This document shows, piece after piece, positions 1 through 5,950 of a stretch of DNA of 5,950 nucleotides. Positions within the stretch are counted from its first letter, which is position 1. The number at the start of each line of letters is the position of its first letter. The translations under genes were made by a program, and so were the position numbers. A model generated the notes under the pieces. It ran no database searches, had not been told where the DNA came from, and saw only the letters and a list, made by a program, of their open reading frames with translations. Source of the DNA: Nitrospirota bacterium. GTDB lineage: Bacteria > Nitrospirota_A > Leptospirillia > Leptospirillales > Leptospirillaceae. The stretch covers positions 1 through 5,950 of the forward strand of contig DAIBSV010000112.1 in assembly GCA_027415455.1 (NCBI GenBank), in the 5' to 3' direction.

Positions 1-36
1 TACGACAACGAATGGGGCTATTCCTGCCGCGTCTGC
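1..36 (+). pseudogene. 3' fragment of a second gap (GAPDH) copy, inverted relative to the intact one
   Basis: The first 36 bases read [12 protein letters not shown] in frame 1. This is the near-C-terminal GAPDH signature that the intact gap gene at 2652-1627 also carries (residues 319-330). The match is identical base for base to the reverse complement of 1663-1698. After base 36 the two copies diverge completely: the intact gene continues DLVTY, whereas this one runs into unrelated sequence and meets a TGA at 109-111. The copy therefore lacks its final residues. It starts at the window edge, so whether a longer or complete gap gene lies to the left cannot be seen. It could be a true partial duplication or an assembly joint. 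Confidence 0.85.
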
Positions 37-68
37 TTGCTTCCGTTTCCCTCTCCGTTTACCATCAT
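18..68 (-). pseudogene. 5' end of an unidentified gene, cut off by the gap fragment
   Basis: A minus-strand start codon at 68-66 (with a second ATG at 65-63) is preceded by a perfect AGGAGG at 81-76, 7 bases away, and farther up by a good promoter at 142-113. The reading frame gives MMVNGEGNGSK before it crosses into the antisense of the gap fragment at base 36, where it becomes QTRQE and stops with TAG at 20-18. Having every start signal but only 16 codons suggests that the front of a real gene was joined to foreign sequence. A natural short leader peptide is the alternative. The 11 native residues are too few to name the family. Confidence 0.5.
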
Positions 69-107
69 CCCAAGCCCTCCTGATCTGTTGCGGTTTTCAC
101 CTGACTG

Positions 108-124
108 GTGAGATTATATCTCAC
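108..124. promoter_or_regulatory. 17-bp palindrome over the -10 box (operator candidate)
   Basis: GTGAGAT and ATCTCAC form a perfect 7-bp inverted repeat around a 3-base centre (TAT). The repeat lies directly over the TATAAT element of the leftward promoter, where a dimeric repressor would block transcription. The two arms are separated by only 3 bases, which is too tight for a good RNA hairpin. No T-run follows in either direction, so a terminator is less likely. The binding protein cannot be named. Confidence 0.4.
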
Positions 125-142
125 AGAAAATCAAACAGTAAA
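113..142 (-). promoter_or_regulatory. sigma-70-like promoter reading leftwards
   Basis: On the minus strand, TTTACT (142-137; 4 of 6 match to TTGACA) and a perfect TATAAT (118-113) are separated by 18 bases. The predicted start of transcription near base 106 would leave a leader of about 38 bases before the Shine-Dalgarno-supported ATG at 68. The surroundings are distinctly AT-rich compared with the rest of the window. Placement, spacing and the downstream start signals agree with one another, which makes this better than a chance match, but it is read by eye only. Confidence 0.5.
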
Positions 143-192
143 GAGGGTTTATTTGTTTTTTTAGTCTTCTATCGCGGAATCAGGGCCTGATA

Positions 193-1161
193 TCAAAGGC
201 CAAGACCGTCCAGTCCCGGATGGTCCAAGGGTCTCGGCCCCTGGGGCCATCGGAATTTCCGCTCCTCCTCGCGGATCGGAAGATCGTTGATGCTGGCAAG
301 CCTTCGGGCCATCAGGCCGTTTGGGGCGAATTCCCAGTTCTCGTTTCCGTAGGACCGGAACCAGTGCCCCGAATCGTCGCGCCATTCGTAGGCGAAGCGA
401 ACGGCGATTCTCGATCCTTCGAAGGCCCACAGTTCCTTGATCAGACGGTAGTCGAGCTCCCTTTTCCATTTCCGGGTCAGAAACGCAATGATTTCGTCCC
501 GCCCGCGGATGAATTCGGAGCGGTTTCGCCACAGGCTGTCGATGGTATAGGCCATGGACACCTTCTCCGGATTCCGGGAGTTCCAGCCATCCTCGGCCAT
601 CCGGACCTTCTGGAGGGCGGCCTCCCGGGTAAAGGGCGGAAAGGGGGGACGGGATTCCTTTCTGATGCGGTCCTCATGATTTCTCGTGAGGTCTTCCAGG
701 GAGATCCGGCCCTCGTCGAAGTCGATCAGGTCGCAGGGATTGACCGATCCCAGGAGCGGAGGGCCGAGGACTTTTGCGGGTCCAGGGTAAAATTGTGTTC
801 TCAGGGAGATCCTTTCGGAGGTCGGAGCCGAAAGAGAGGTCGCGTTCGCCTCGGACCAGGCCCGGATTTCTTCCTGGGACCGGGGTTCTGCCATCCGTTG
901 AACCCACGTCCCGACGGCCTCGTCGTCCGAAGAGGAAAGAATGGCCTCCCGGAGCTCCTCCGGATCGATTCCGGCGAACAGAAGGAAGCGACCGTCAAAG
1001 GTTCTGTCGGTTTTTGCGAGGAGATTCGGATGGTAGTCCTCCGGAAGGATCCCCCGGGCATGAAGACGGACCTTGTCGATCAGGCGGGGGAGAAATGCAT
1101 ATCCCGCCAGAGTCTCTCTGGGTGAGCGCAACATGGTTTTGGGATCGAATCTATCGTCCAT
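193..1161 (-). CDS. DUF5069-DUF1348 two-domain protein
   Basis: This 322-residue protein joins two families of unknown function. Residues about 5-130 resemble DUF5069, with the opening [19 protein letters not shown], the ‘[10 protein letters not shown]’ segment and a following acidic ‘DEEAV..WV’-like stretch. Residues about 171-322 match DUF1348, an NTF2/SnoaL-like alpha+beta fold, and are strongly conserved in feel: [62 protein letters not shown] and HPGLDGLGL at the end. NTF2-like folds bind small ligands in a conical pocket, but no substrate or reaction is known to me. There is no signal peptide, so it is probably cytosolic. The ATG at 1161-1159 is supported by AAGGAGG at 1172-1166 with 4 bases between, and it overlaps the tail of the MFS remnant, suggesting the two were once co-transcribed. 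The gene looks intact. Confidence 0.85.
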   Translation of the reverse strand: MDDRFDPKTMLRSPRETLAGYAFLPRLIDKVRLHARGILPEDYHPNLLAKTDRTFDGRFLLFAGIDPEELREAILSSSDDEAVGTWVQRMAEPRSQEEIRAWSEANATSLSAPTSERISLRTQFYPGPAKVLGPPLLGSVNPCDLIDFDEGRISLEDLTRNHEDRIRKESRPPFPPFTREAALQKVRMAEDGWNSRNPEKVSMAYTIDSLWRNRSEFIRGRDEIIAFLTRKWKRELDYRLIKELWAFEGSRIAVRFAYEWRDDSGHWFRSYGNENWEFAPNGLMARRLASINDLPIREEERKFRWPQGPRPLDHPGLDGLGL

Positions 1162-1360
1162 TGAGCCTCCTTAATTGTATTGGCCTTTTCTTTCGGAAAA
1201 AAGAGCCGAATGCGCCTCCTGCCAGAACCAGGACCGAGAACGTGAGTCCGGAGAAAAGATTCCCGGACCGGTCGGAGATCGCCCCTCCCATTGAGGGGCC
1301 GACGAATTGCCCCAAGCCGAAGACCCCCGCGAAAAACGCGATCGACAGCTCCCTACGAAA
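1151..1360 (-). pseudogene. MFS transporter remnant (last two transmembrane helices)
   Basis: About 68 residues from the C-terminus of a major facilitator superfamily transporter remain. They begin near RRELSIAFFAGVF and contain GLGQFVGPSMGGAISDRSG, which is typical of helix 11 and the following loop. A second hydrophobic helix (FSGLTFSVLVLAG) and a basic end (FFRKKRP) follow. The pattern recalls YbfB/YjiJ-type transporters, a tentative comparison. The natural stop is TAG at 1153-1151, just past the ATG of the DUF5069-DUF1348 gene, so the 3' end is native and only the front, about ten helices, is missing. By chance it shares a frame with the pgk remnant, so the mosaic reads as one open 141-codon frame starting at 1576. 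The product would not be a working transporter. Confidence 0.75.
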
Positions 1361-1454
1361 ATCCGAGAAGGAGCCAGAAGAGAAAAGAGGCCGCCGCAAT
1401 GGCCAGCACGACCGGGGTGAAGAGCGCAACCACCCGGGCCTCCAGGCGCTGGAC
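1353..1454 (-). pseudogene. heavy-metal P-type ATPase remnant (one membrane segment)
   Basis: In a different minus-strand frame from its neighbours, this segment reads PVQRLEARVVALFTPVVLAI, then a hydrophobic AAASFLFWLLLG, and stops at TAG 1355-1353. Copper- and heavy-metal-exporting P1B ATPases (CopA family) have this arrangement after the actuator domain, where a ‘PxQRLADR’ stretch leads into the helix ‘VFVPVVLAIA..TFLxWLLLG’. Only about 33 codons survive, without the CPC, DKTGT or nucleotide-binding motifs. It sits between the pgk and MFS remnants in the same orientation. The exact ends are uncertain by a few bases because the joints were placed by where the resemblance stops. Confidence 0.65.
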
Positions 1455-1576
1455 CGGATGCGGCGATCGTCGGCGATGTGCATGTCCCCGTCGAGGGGGA
1501 CGTTGAAGTCGGCCCTCAGGAAGACGCGCTTGTTGCGAACATCGATCTGGTCAACGCACTGTTTCAATCGCTCCAC
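1451..1576 (-). pseudogene. pgk: phosphoglycerate kinase, N-terminal fragment
   Basis: The 42 codons from GTG at 1576-1574 read VERLKQCVDQIDV then RNKRVFLRADFNVPLDG and ADDRRIRSS. This is the opening strand and substrate-binding RxDFNVP loop of phosphoglycerate kinase, normally about 390-400 residues long. The start lies 50 bases after the gap stop codon, as in a gap-pgk operon. An in-frame stop (TGA) nine bases upstream rules out a longer start; GGAAGG lies almost directly against the GTG, so initiation would be weak. After RIRSS the homology ends and the ATPase remnant begins. The kinase and nucleotide-binding domain are absent, so this cannot be active. A complete pgk would have to exist elsewhere. 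Confidence 0.85.
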
Positions 1577-1626
1577 CCTTCCTCATCCATGGTCAGATTG
1601 TTGAAAACACCCTTCTTAACCCTTCG

Positions 1627-2655
<1,029 letters not shown>

Positions 2656-2727
2656 TCACCCTATCCCTTCGCTATTTTTGTTTTCGCTCCGGAGTCTCTC
2701 CCCCGGGATGACTGTCTTCTGACCACG

Positions 2728-2756
2728 ATTATGCGTTTTTTTTCTCCCTCATTCAA
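2728..2756 (-). promoter_or_regulatory. candidate promoter of gap
   Basis: TTGAAT (2756-2751; 4 of 6 match) and CATAAT (2733-2728; 5 of 6) lie 17 bases apart on the minus strand. Transcription would begin near 2721, leaving a leader of about 70 bases before the gap ATG. It lies in the divergent spacer shared with tsdB. Confidence 0.4.
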
Positions 2757-2767
2757 GGAGAAGGAGC

Positions 2768-2796
2768 TTGCAGAAGCATTCGAGGCGACCCATAAT
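2768..2796 (+). promoter_or_regulatory. candidate promoter of tsdBA
   Basis: TTGCAG (2768-2773; 3 of 6 match) and CATAAT (2791-2796; 5 of 6) are separated by exactly 17 bases. Transcription would start near 2803, about 30 bases before the tsdB ATG at 2833. The -35 box is weak, which may mean an activator is needed. The -35 boxes of this and the opposite gap promoter are only 11 bases apart, so a regulator bound between them could affect both. Confidence 0.35.
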
Positions 2797-2818
2797 TGAC
2801 GGAAATCCCGTTCATGTC

Positions 2819-2824
2819 GAGAGG
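2819..2824 (+). promoter_or_regulatory. ribosome binding site of tsdB
   Basis: GAGAGG is placed 8 bases before the ATG at 2833 and selects this start, which also gives a well-formed signal peptide. Confidence 0.5.
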
Positions 2825-2832
2825 TCAGAAGC

Positions 2833-3612
2833 ATGGTCGTTCCAACCCCGAAAACCTTGTTCGTCGTTCCTCTGGTTCTGGCGACAACCCTACTTGGAGC
2901 CGGGCAAGACCTCACTCCTCCGGAGACCTGGGCCGCCGGGGACAAGGAGGCCGCCCTGATCGCCTGGGGCCATACCATCGCCATGCAGGGGAACGGACTC
3001 CCGGGAAACACCGCGTGTGCGGAATGCCACCGGATCAACGGGGGAGGAATGCCCTCCGTGGGCATTCCCCGGATTGCCGGACAGACCGAAACCTACATCT
3101 ACCGGGAAATCCGGGGCGTCCAGAAAGGCACCCGCTATTCCCCCTACATGGACGGGATCGTCCAGAATCTGTCCCGCAAGGACATACGGTCGGTCGCGCT
3201 CTACTATTCGACCGTCCGCACTCCGAAGCTCCACGATCCTGCCGAATTCGACCCGTCCCTCCGGGAGCTCGGACGCCGGATCGCCCGCCGGGGACTCTGG
3301 GACCGGAACATTCCCGCCTGCATCCTCTGCCATGGCCAGAATGGTCGGGGAATCCCCCCGAACTTTCCCTATATCGCAGGGCAGAGCAAGAGCTATCTCA
3401 TGGGCCAGCTGCTGTCTTTCGCGATCGTCAAGAGAAAGGACGATCCCGAAGGCCTGATGCGGGGCATCGCCTCAAAGCTCACAAACCGCGAGATCAAGGC
3501 GGTGGCCCAGTACTTCGCCAGCCTCGAACCGCCCGTCTACGGAAAAATCCCCGAAAAAAACAGGCCGGACCGCCTCCGGCTCATTCCTGACAAGGAGACC
3601 CCGAACCGATGA
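2833..3612 (+). CDS. tsdB: diheme cytochrome c4-type, likely TsdB electron acceptor
   Basis: This is a 259-residue exported cytochrome c. Residues about 8-24 (LFVVPLVLATTLLGAG) form a signal peptide core. Two heme-attachment motifs follow, CAECH (62-66) and CILCH (163-167), one in each of two similar halves that share the pattern heme motif, short Gly-rich loop, ‘P.IAGQ..-Y’, then a Met and ‘LS/LT’. Met106 (SPYMDG) and Met209 (GLMRG) are the expected sixth iron ligands. This doubled c4 layout, placed right before a tsdA gene, is that of TsdB, a periplasmic partner that takes electrons from thiosulfate dehydrogenase and hands them to a terminal oxidase. The gene overlaps tsdA by ATGA. The highly charged tail after residue 235 is not usual for c4 and may guide docking (inference). 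A general c4 or c553 cytochrome remains possible. Confidence 0.82.
   Translation: MVVPTPKTLFVVPLVLATTLLGAGQDLTPPETWAAGDKEAALIAWGHTIAMQGNGLPGNTACAECHRINGGGMPSVGIPRIAGQTETYIYREIRGVQKGTRYSPYMDGIVQNLSRKDIRSVALYYSTVRTPKLHDPAEFDPSLRELGRRIARRGLWDRNIPACILCHGQNGRGIPPNFPYIAGQSKSYLMGQLLSFAIVKRKDDPEGLMRGIASKLTNREIKAVAQYFASLEPPVYGKIPEKNRPDRLRLIPDKETPNR
3592..3597 (+). promoter_or_regulatory. ribosome binding site of tsdA inside tsdB
   Basis: AAGGAG lies 11 bases before the ATG at 3609. This is somewhat long spacing, but the ATGA overlap with the tsdB stop makes translational coupling likely. Confidence 0.5.
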
Positions 3613-4418
3613 CCCCACGACGCCTCGTCCTTCTCCTCCTTCCCCTGATCGCCGGATTCCTGTTCGATCCCCTCCCGACCGGCGCGTCGGGGAACAAAAA
3701 CTTTCAGTTTTTCGCCCCTCCCGCAGAAGGAACGCTTCCCAACGGACCTCTCGGACGGCTCATTCGACAGGGAGAGCTCATCTTCATCCATACCGGCCAG
3801 TACGCCCCCCGGTACGTCGGAAACGACCTCACCTGCGAAAGCTGCCATCTCGACCGGGGAATCAAGCCCTACTCCGCCCCACTCTGGGGGGCCTATGGCA
3901 CCTATCCGCGCTACCGGAGCAAGAACCATCAGGTCAACACCCTCGAAGAGCGCATCCAGGGCTGCTTCCGCTTCTCCCTCAACGGCACCCCTCCCCCGGT
4001 GGACGGCAAGACGATGAAGGCCCTTATCGCTTATGCCTTCTGGATCTCCCGGGGCGCACCCGTGGGCCTCTACCTCAAGGGTCAGGGAATCGTCCGGATG
4101 TCCAAGCCGACTTCCCCCCCGAGCCCCGATCGCGGAAAAGCGATCTTCGAGGGCCGCTGCTCTCTTTGCCATGGCCTGGACGGCCAGGGGACGCAGTCCG
4201 ACAACGGTCAGGTCGCCTTTCCTCCCGTCTGGGGTCCCCGCTCCTTCAACAAGGGGGCGGGTTTTTACAATGTGCGGGAGCTGGCTGGATTCCTGAAGAT
4301 GAACATGCCTCTCTCGAAAGGAAAATCCCTGTCCGATCAGCAGGCCTGGGACGTGGCGGCGTATATCCACAGCCAGCCCCGCCCAGAGGATCCTCGAAAA
4401 GCCGGGAAGGGAACCTGA
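3609..4418 (+). CDS. tsdA: thiosulfate dehydrogenase TsdA (tetrathionate-forming)
   Basis: This is a 269-residue periplasmic diheme cytochrome c that joins two thiosulfates into tetrathionate, releasing two electrons. A signal peptide (MTPRR then LVLLLLPLIAGFLF) is cut near ‘TGASG’, about residue 27. Heme 1 attaches at CESCH (76-80) in the typical LTCESCHLDRGIKPY context. Cys119 in NTLEERIQGCF is the conserved cysteine that TsdA enzymes use as the unusual sixth ligand of the active-site heme, a feature distinguishing them from ordinary cytochromes. Heme 2 attaches at CSLCH (184-188); Met233 in NMPL, with Lys230 nearby, is where the ligand of the second heme is expected. FPPVWGPRSFNKGAG and LSDQQAWDVAAYIHSQPRP complete the family pattern. 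Length and both domains are normal. Some TsdA enzymes favour the reverse, tetrathionate-reducing direction; sequence alone does not settle this. Confidence 0.92.
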   Translation: MTPRRLVLLLLPLIAGFLFDPLPTGASGNKNFQFFAPPAEGTLPNGPLGRLIRQGELIFIHTGQYAPRYVGNDLTCESCHLDRGIKPYSAPLWGAYGTYPRYRSKNHQVNTLEERIQGCFRFSLNGTPPPVDGKTMKALIAYAFWISRGAPVGLYLKGQGIVRMSKPTSPPSPDRGKAIFEGRCSLCHGLDGQGTQSDNGQVAFPPVWGPRSFNKGAGFYNVRELAGFLKMNMPLSKGKSLSDQQAWDVAAYIHSQPRPEDPRKAGKGT

Positions 4419-4419
4419 C

Positions 4420-5046
4420 TCAGAGGCCCGCGGCCTTGCGGGCCTTCAGATCCTCGTCAAAGTTGTCGAAGGGCTTGAGGTAGTTCTCGAGGAAGAGTCG
4501 CTCCTTGGCCGACATCCGGTCCCGGACCCCCAAGTACCATCTGCCGACGAAATAGATGTACTTGTCTTTTTCCCCGAGCTGAGAGGGAATGGAGACTCCG
4601 GCCTTGCCTAAAGCGACTGGACGACTCCCTCCTCCGGCAGGCCCCTTTCCGAATGCGAAGGCCATAAGAAACAGGAGAAGGGCGATCACGGCCGCCCCTC
4701 CCCCGATGAGCCCCCACTCCCTCCTGGAGGGCTTCAGGGACTGGGCCAAGGCTTCATAGGCGCGGCGGTTCCGGTCGTCGATCTCCCGGAACTCCTCCCG
4801 GATGGTCTCCATCAGTCGGTCGCTTTTCTCGGACAGACGTCCGATCTCGCTTCTAACGGGACCCAAGACCACATCGGAGGCGGAAAGGTCCTCCGCCAGG
4901 GCCCGGACGAGGCACTCCTCCCGGCTGAGACCAAGGGACCTGGCTTTTTCGGAAAGGGTCCGGTCGAGAGATTCTGGAAGTTTGACGGTGAGTAAACGGT
5001 CTCCTCCGGTTGCCGAAGGAGAGGAGATTTCCGGATCCCGATCCAT
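4420..5046 (-). CDS. membrane protein with RHH-like N-terminus, function unknown
   Basis: I do not recognise a named family. Counting from the ATG at 5046, the 208 residues show four parts. RLLTVKLPESLDRTLSEKAR to about residue 54 has the strand-helix-helix pattern of ribbon-helix-helix (CopG/Arc-like) DNA-binding proteins. Residues 60-105 are highly charged and likely a coiled coil. WGLIGGGAAVIALLLFLMAF (111-130) is a single membrane helix. The rest (150-208; YIYFVGRWYLGVRDRMSAKE) looks like a small folded tail, probably on the far side of the membrane. This start is preferred over an ATG five codons upstream because AGGAGG at 5057-5052 lies 5 bases before it. The gene ends one base from tsdA, head-on. 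The RHH call is by pattern only; an oligomerisation module is an alternative. Confidence 0.75.
   Translation of the reverse strand: MDRDPEISSPSATGGDRLLTVKLPESLDRTLSEKARSLGLSREECLVRALAEDLSASDVVLGPVRSEIGRLSEKSDRLMETIREEFREIDDRNRRAYEALAQSLKPSRREWGLIGGGAAVIALLLFLMAFAFGKGPAGGGSRPVALGKAGVSIPSQLGEKDKYIYFVGRWYLGVRDRMSAKERLFLENYLKPFDNFDEDLKARKAAGL
4424..4445. terminator. GC-rich hairpin between convergent genes
   Basis: GGCCCGC (4425-4431) and GCGGGCC (4438-4444) form a perfect 7-bp stem, extended by an A-T pair, around a 6-base loop. The stem lies 6 bases after the tsdA stop and within the last codons (KARKAAGL) of the opposing gene. No T-run follows, so it is not a classical Rho-independent terminator. 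It could still slow polymerase or protect the tsdBA message. Confidence 0.35.
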
Positions 5047-5148
5047 GGGAGCCTCCTGCATGAAAGCCGACAGGGTTCGCCTCAGTTTCAGAAATAGGGA
5101 AACAGCGATTATCTTAACACGATTTGCCGCCCCCCTCGAAGATTTCGG

Positions 5149-5950
5149 CTAGGGGGCCCCATTCAGGTTGTACAGGCCGGCATCGGGAAGAGGCGTTCCC
5201 GTCGTCGCCTCCGTCAGGGGTTCTTCCCCCTTCTTGTACTCCTCCACGACGAACTTCTGGGCCGTGAGAGGAACACGAAGCCCGGTGTCGGGATCGATCC
5301 GGACATCGACGATGTCATCGGGAATCCGGAAGGTCTGATTTGGCGGAAAATAGGGAAGCGACCCTCGCATCACATCCATCCAGATAGGAAGGGCTGCCCG
5401 GGCCCCGAACTCTCCGTGTCCCATCGACCGGTGGTCGTCCATGCCGACATAGACCCCCACCACAAGTCCCGGAGAAAACCCGATAAACCAGGCGTCCCTG
5501 AAATTGTTCGTCGTTCCTGTCTTTCCGGCAAGAAGAACACCGAGGGAGAGTGCGTCCTTCCCTGTTCCCTCCCGGATCACGCTCTGCATCATCGAGGTCA
5601 GGAGATAGGCATAGGCCGGGTCGTAAACGGGGTGCGGATCTGGAAGGAACCGGAAAATCGTCGTCTTGTGATAATCGAAGACCCGGTCCACCGCATGGAG
5701 GGGCTCCCGGACCCCTTCATTGGCGATGACGGAATAGGCTCCCGTAATTTCGATGGGACGGAGCGTGGCCGAACCCAGGGCCAGGGTGAGGTCGTGGGGA
5801 AGGGGAGTGGTGATCCCGAGCCTTCGGGCCAAATCGATGACAGGGCCCACACCGACCTTTCGCACCAGGCGGATGGTTGCCAGGTTGATCGATTCCGCAA
5901 GGGCCTTTCTCATGGGAACCGGACCCAGGAAGTTCCGCTCGAAGTCCTTC
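5149..5950 (-). CDS. penicillin-binding protein 1A, C-terminal transpeptidase part (partial)
   Basis: The open frame enters from the right edge (codons from 5949, KDFERNFLGPVP) and stops at TAG 5151-5149. It is the end of a class A penicillin-binding protein, a bifunctional glycosyltransferase/transpeptidase that builds peptidoglycan outside the inner membrane. Two of the three transpeptidase motifs are seen: the SxN triad as SIN in ALAESINLATIRL (5892-5884) and KTG in LAGKTGTTNNFRDAW (KTG at 5523-5515). The active-site SxxK and the glycosyltransferase domain lie beyond the window. The segments GITTPLPHDLTLALGS, PIEITGAYSVIANEG and FIGFSPGLVVGVYVGMDD are typical of PBP1A. The final 70 residues form a Pro-rich tail. 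No truncation is visible in the part shown. Confidence 0.93.
   Translation of the reverse strand, partial: KDFERNFLGPVPMRKALAESINLATIRLVRKVGVGPVIDLARRLGITTPLPHDLTLALGSATLRPIEITGAYSVIANEGVREPLHAVDRVFDYHKTTIFRFLPDPHPVYDPAYAYLLTSMMQSVIREGTGKDALSLGVLLAGKTGTTNNFRDAWFIGFSPGLVVGVYVGMDDHRSMGHGEFGARAALPIWMDVMRGSLPYFPPNQTFRIPDDIVDVRIDPDTGLRVPLTAQKFVVEEYKKGEEPLTEATTGTPLPDAGLYNLNGAP

Noticed and set aside
179..191. ATCAGG-G-CCTGAT palindrome just after the DUF5069-DUF1348 stop as a terminator
   Set aside because: The centre is one base, too small for an RNA loop, and no T-run follows on the minus strand.
220..1125. Long plus-strand open frame of 301 codons opposite the DUF5069-DUF1348 gene
   Set aside because: It is antisense to a well-matched protein, has no recognisable domain, and long opposite-strand frames are expected in GC-rich DNA.
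774..1604. Plus-strand open frame of 276 codons across the mosaic region
   Set aside because: Low-complexity, Arg/Pro-rich translation opposite recognisable minus-strand sequence.
2736..2762. TCTCC/GGAGA hairpin next to a T-rich run as a terminator
   Set aside because: The T-run precedes the stem on the plus strand and reads as A on the minus strand, so it is wrongly placed for both. The stem is only 5 bp and overlaps the candidate gap promoter.
5047..5061. Start of the membrane protein at the ATG five codons upstream (5061)
   Set aside because: The good AGGAGG site falls inside this extension and is correctly spaced only for the ATG at 5046.

Overview
The window is a stretch of GC-rich (roughly 60 %) bacterial DNA with tightly packed genes on both strands. 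A thiosulfate-oxidising cytochrome pair (tsdB-tsdA), a glycolytic/Calvin-type gap, and a class A penicillin-binding protein suggest a Gram-negative bacterium with chemolithotrophic capacity. An acidophilic iron/sulfur oxidiser of the Leptospirillum or Acidithiobacillus kind would fit, but the assignment rests on general resemblance and I hold it loosely.

Bases 1-1626 form a rearranged region. Its left edge is a 36-bp piece of a gap gene on the + strand, an exact inverted copy of bases 1663-1698 inside the intact gap gene. It abuts the very start of an unidentified minus-strand gene with a promoter, an operator-like palindrome, a Shine-Dalgarno site and about 11 codons. Next comes an intact minus-strand gene for a two-domain protein (DUF5069 + DUF1348, 1161-193). 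Upstream of it lies a mosaic of three gene remnants, all in the minus orientation: the N-terminus of phosphoglycerate kinase (pgk), a short membrane segment of a heavy-metal P-type ATPase, and the last two helices of an MFS transporter. Pgk starts just after gap, as in a normal gap-pgk operon, but is broken after about 42 codons. This is either a real chain of deletions and insertions or an assembly chimera.

Bases 1627-4418 are orderly. An intact NAD-type gap (minus) and the tsdBA operon (plus) diverge from a 180-bp spacer that holds plausible sigma-70-like promoters for both directions. TsdA is predicted to join two thiosulfates into tetrathionate in the periplasm; TsdB, a diheme c4-type cytochrome, is the likely electron acceptor passing electrons to the respiratory chain. 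The two genes overlap by 4 bases.

Bases 4420-5950 hold two minus-strand genes. One encodes an unrecognised single-pass membrane protein with a ribbon-helix-helix-like N-terminus; it ends one base away from the end of tsdA, head-on. The other is the C-terminal transpeptidase part of a penicillin-binding protein 1A, running out of the right edge. No tRNA, rRNA, CRISPR array or recognisable insertion sequence was seen.
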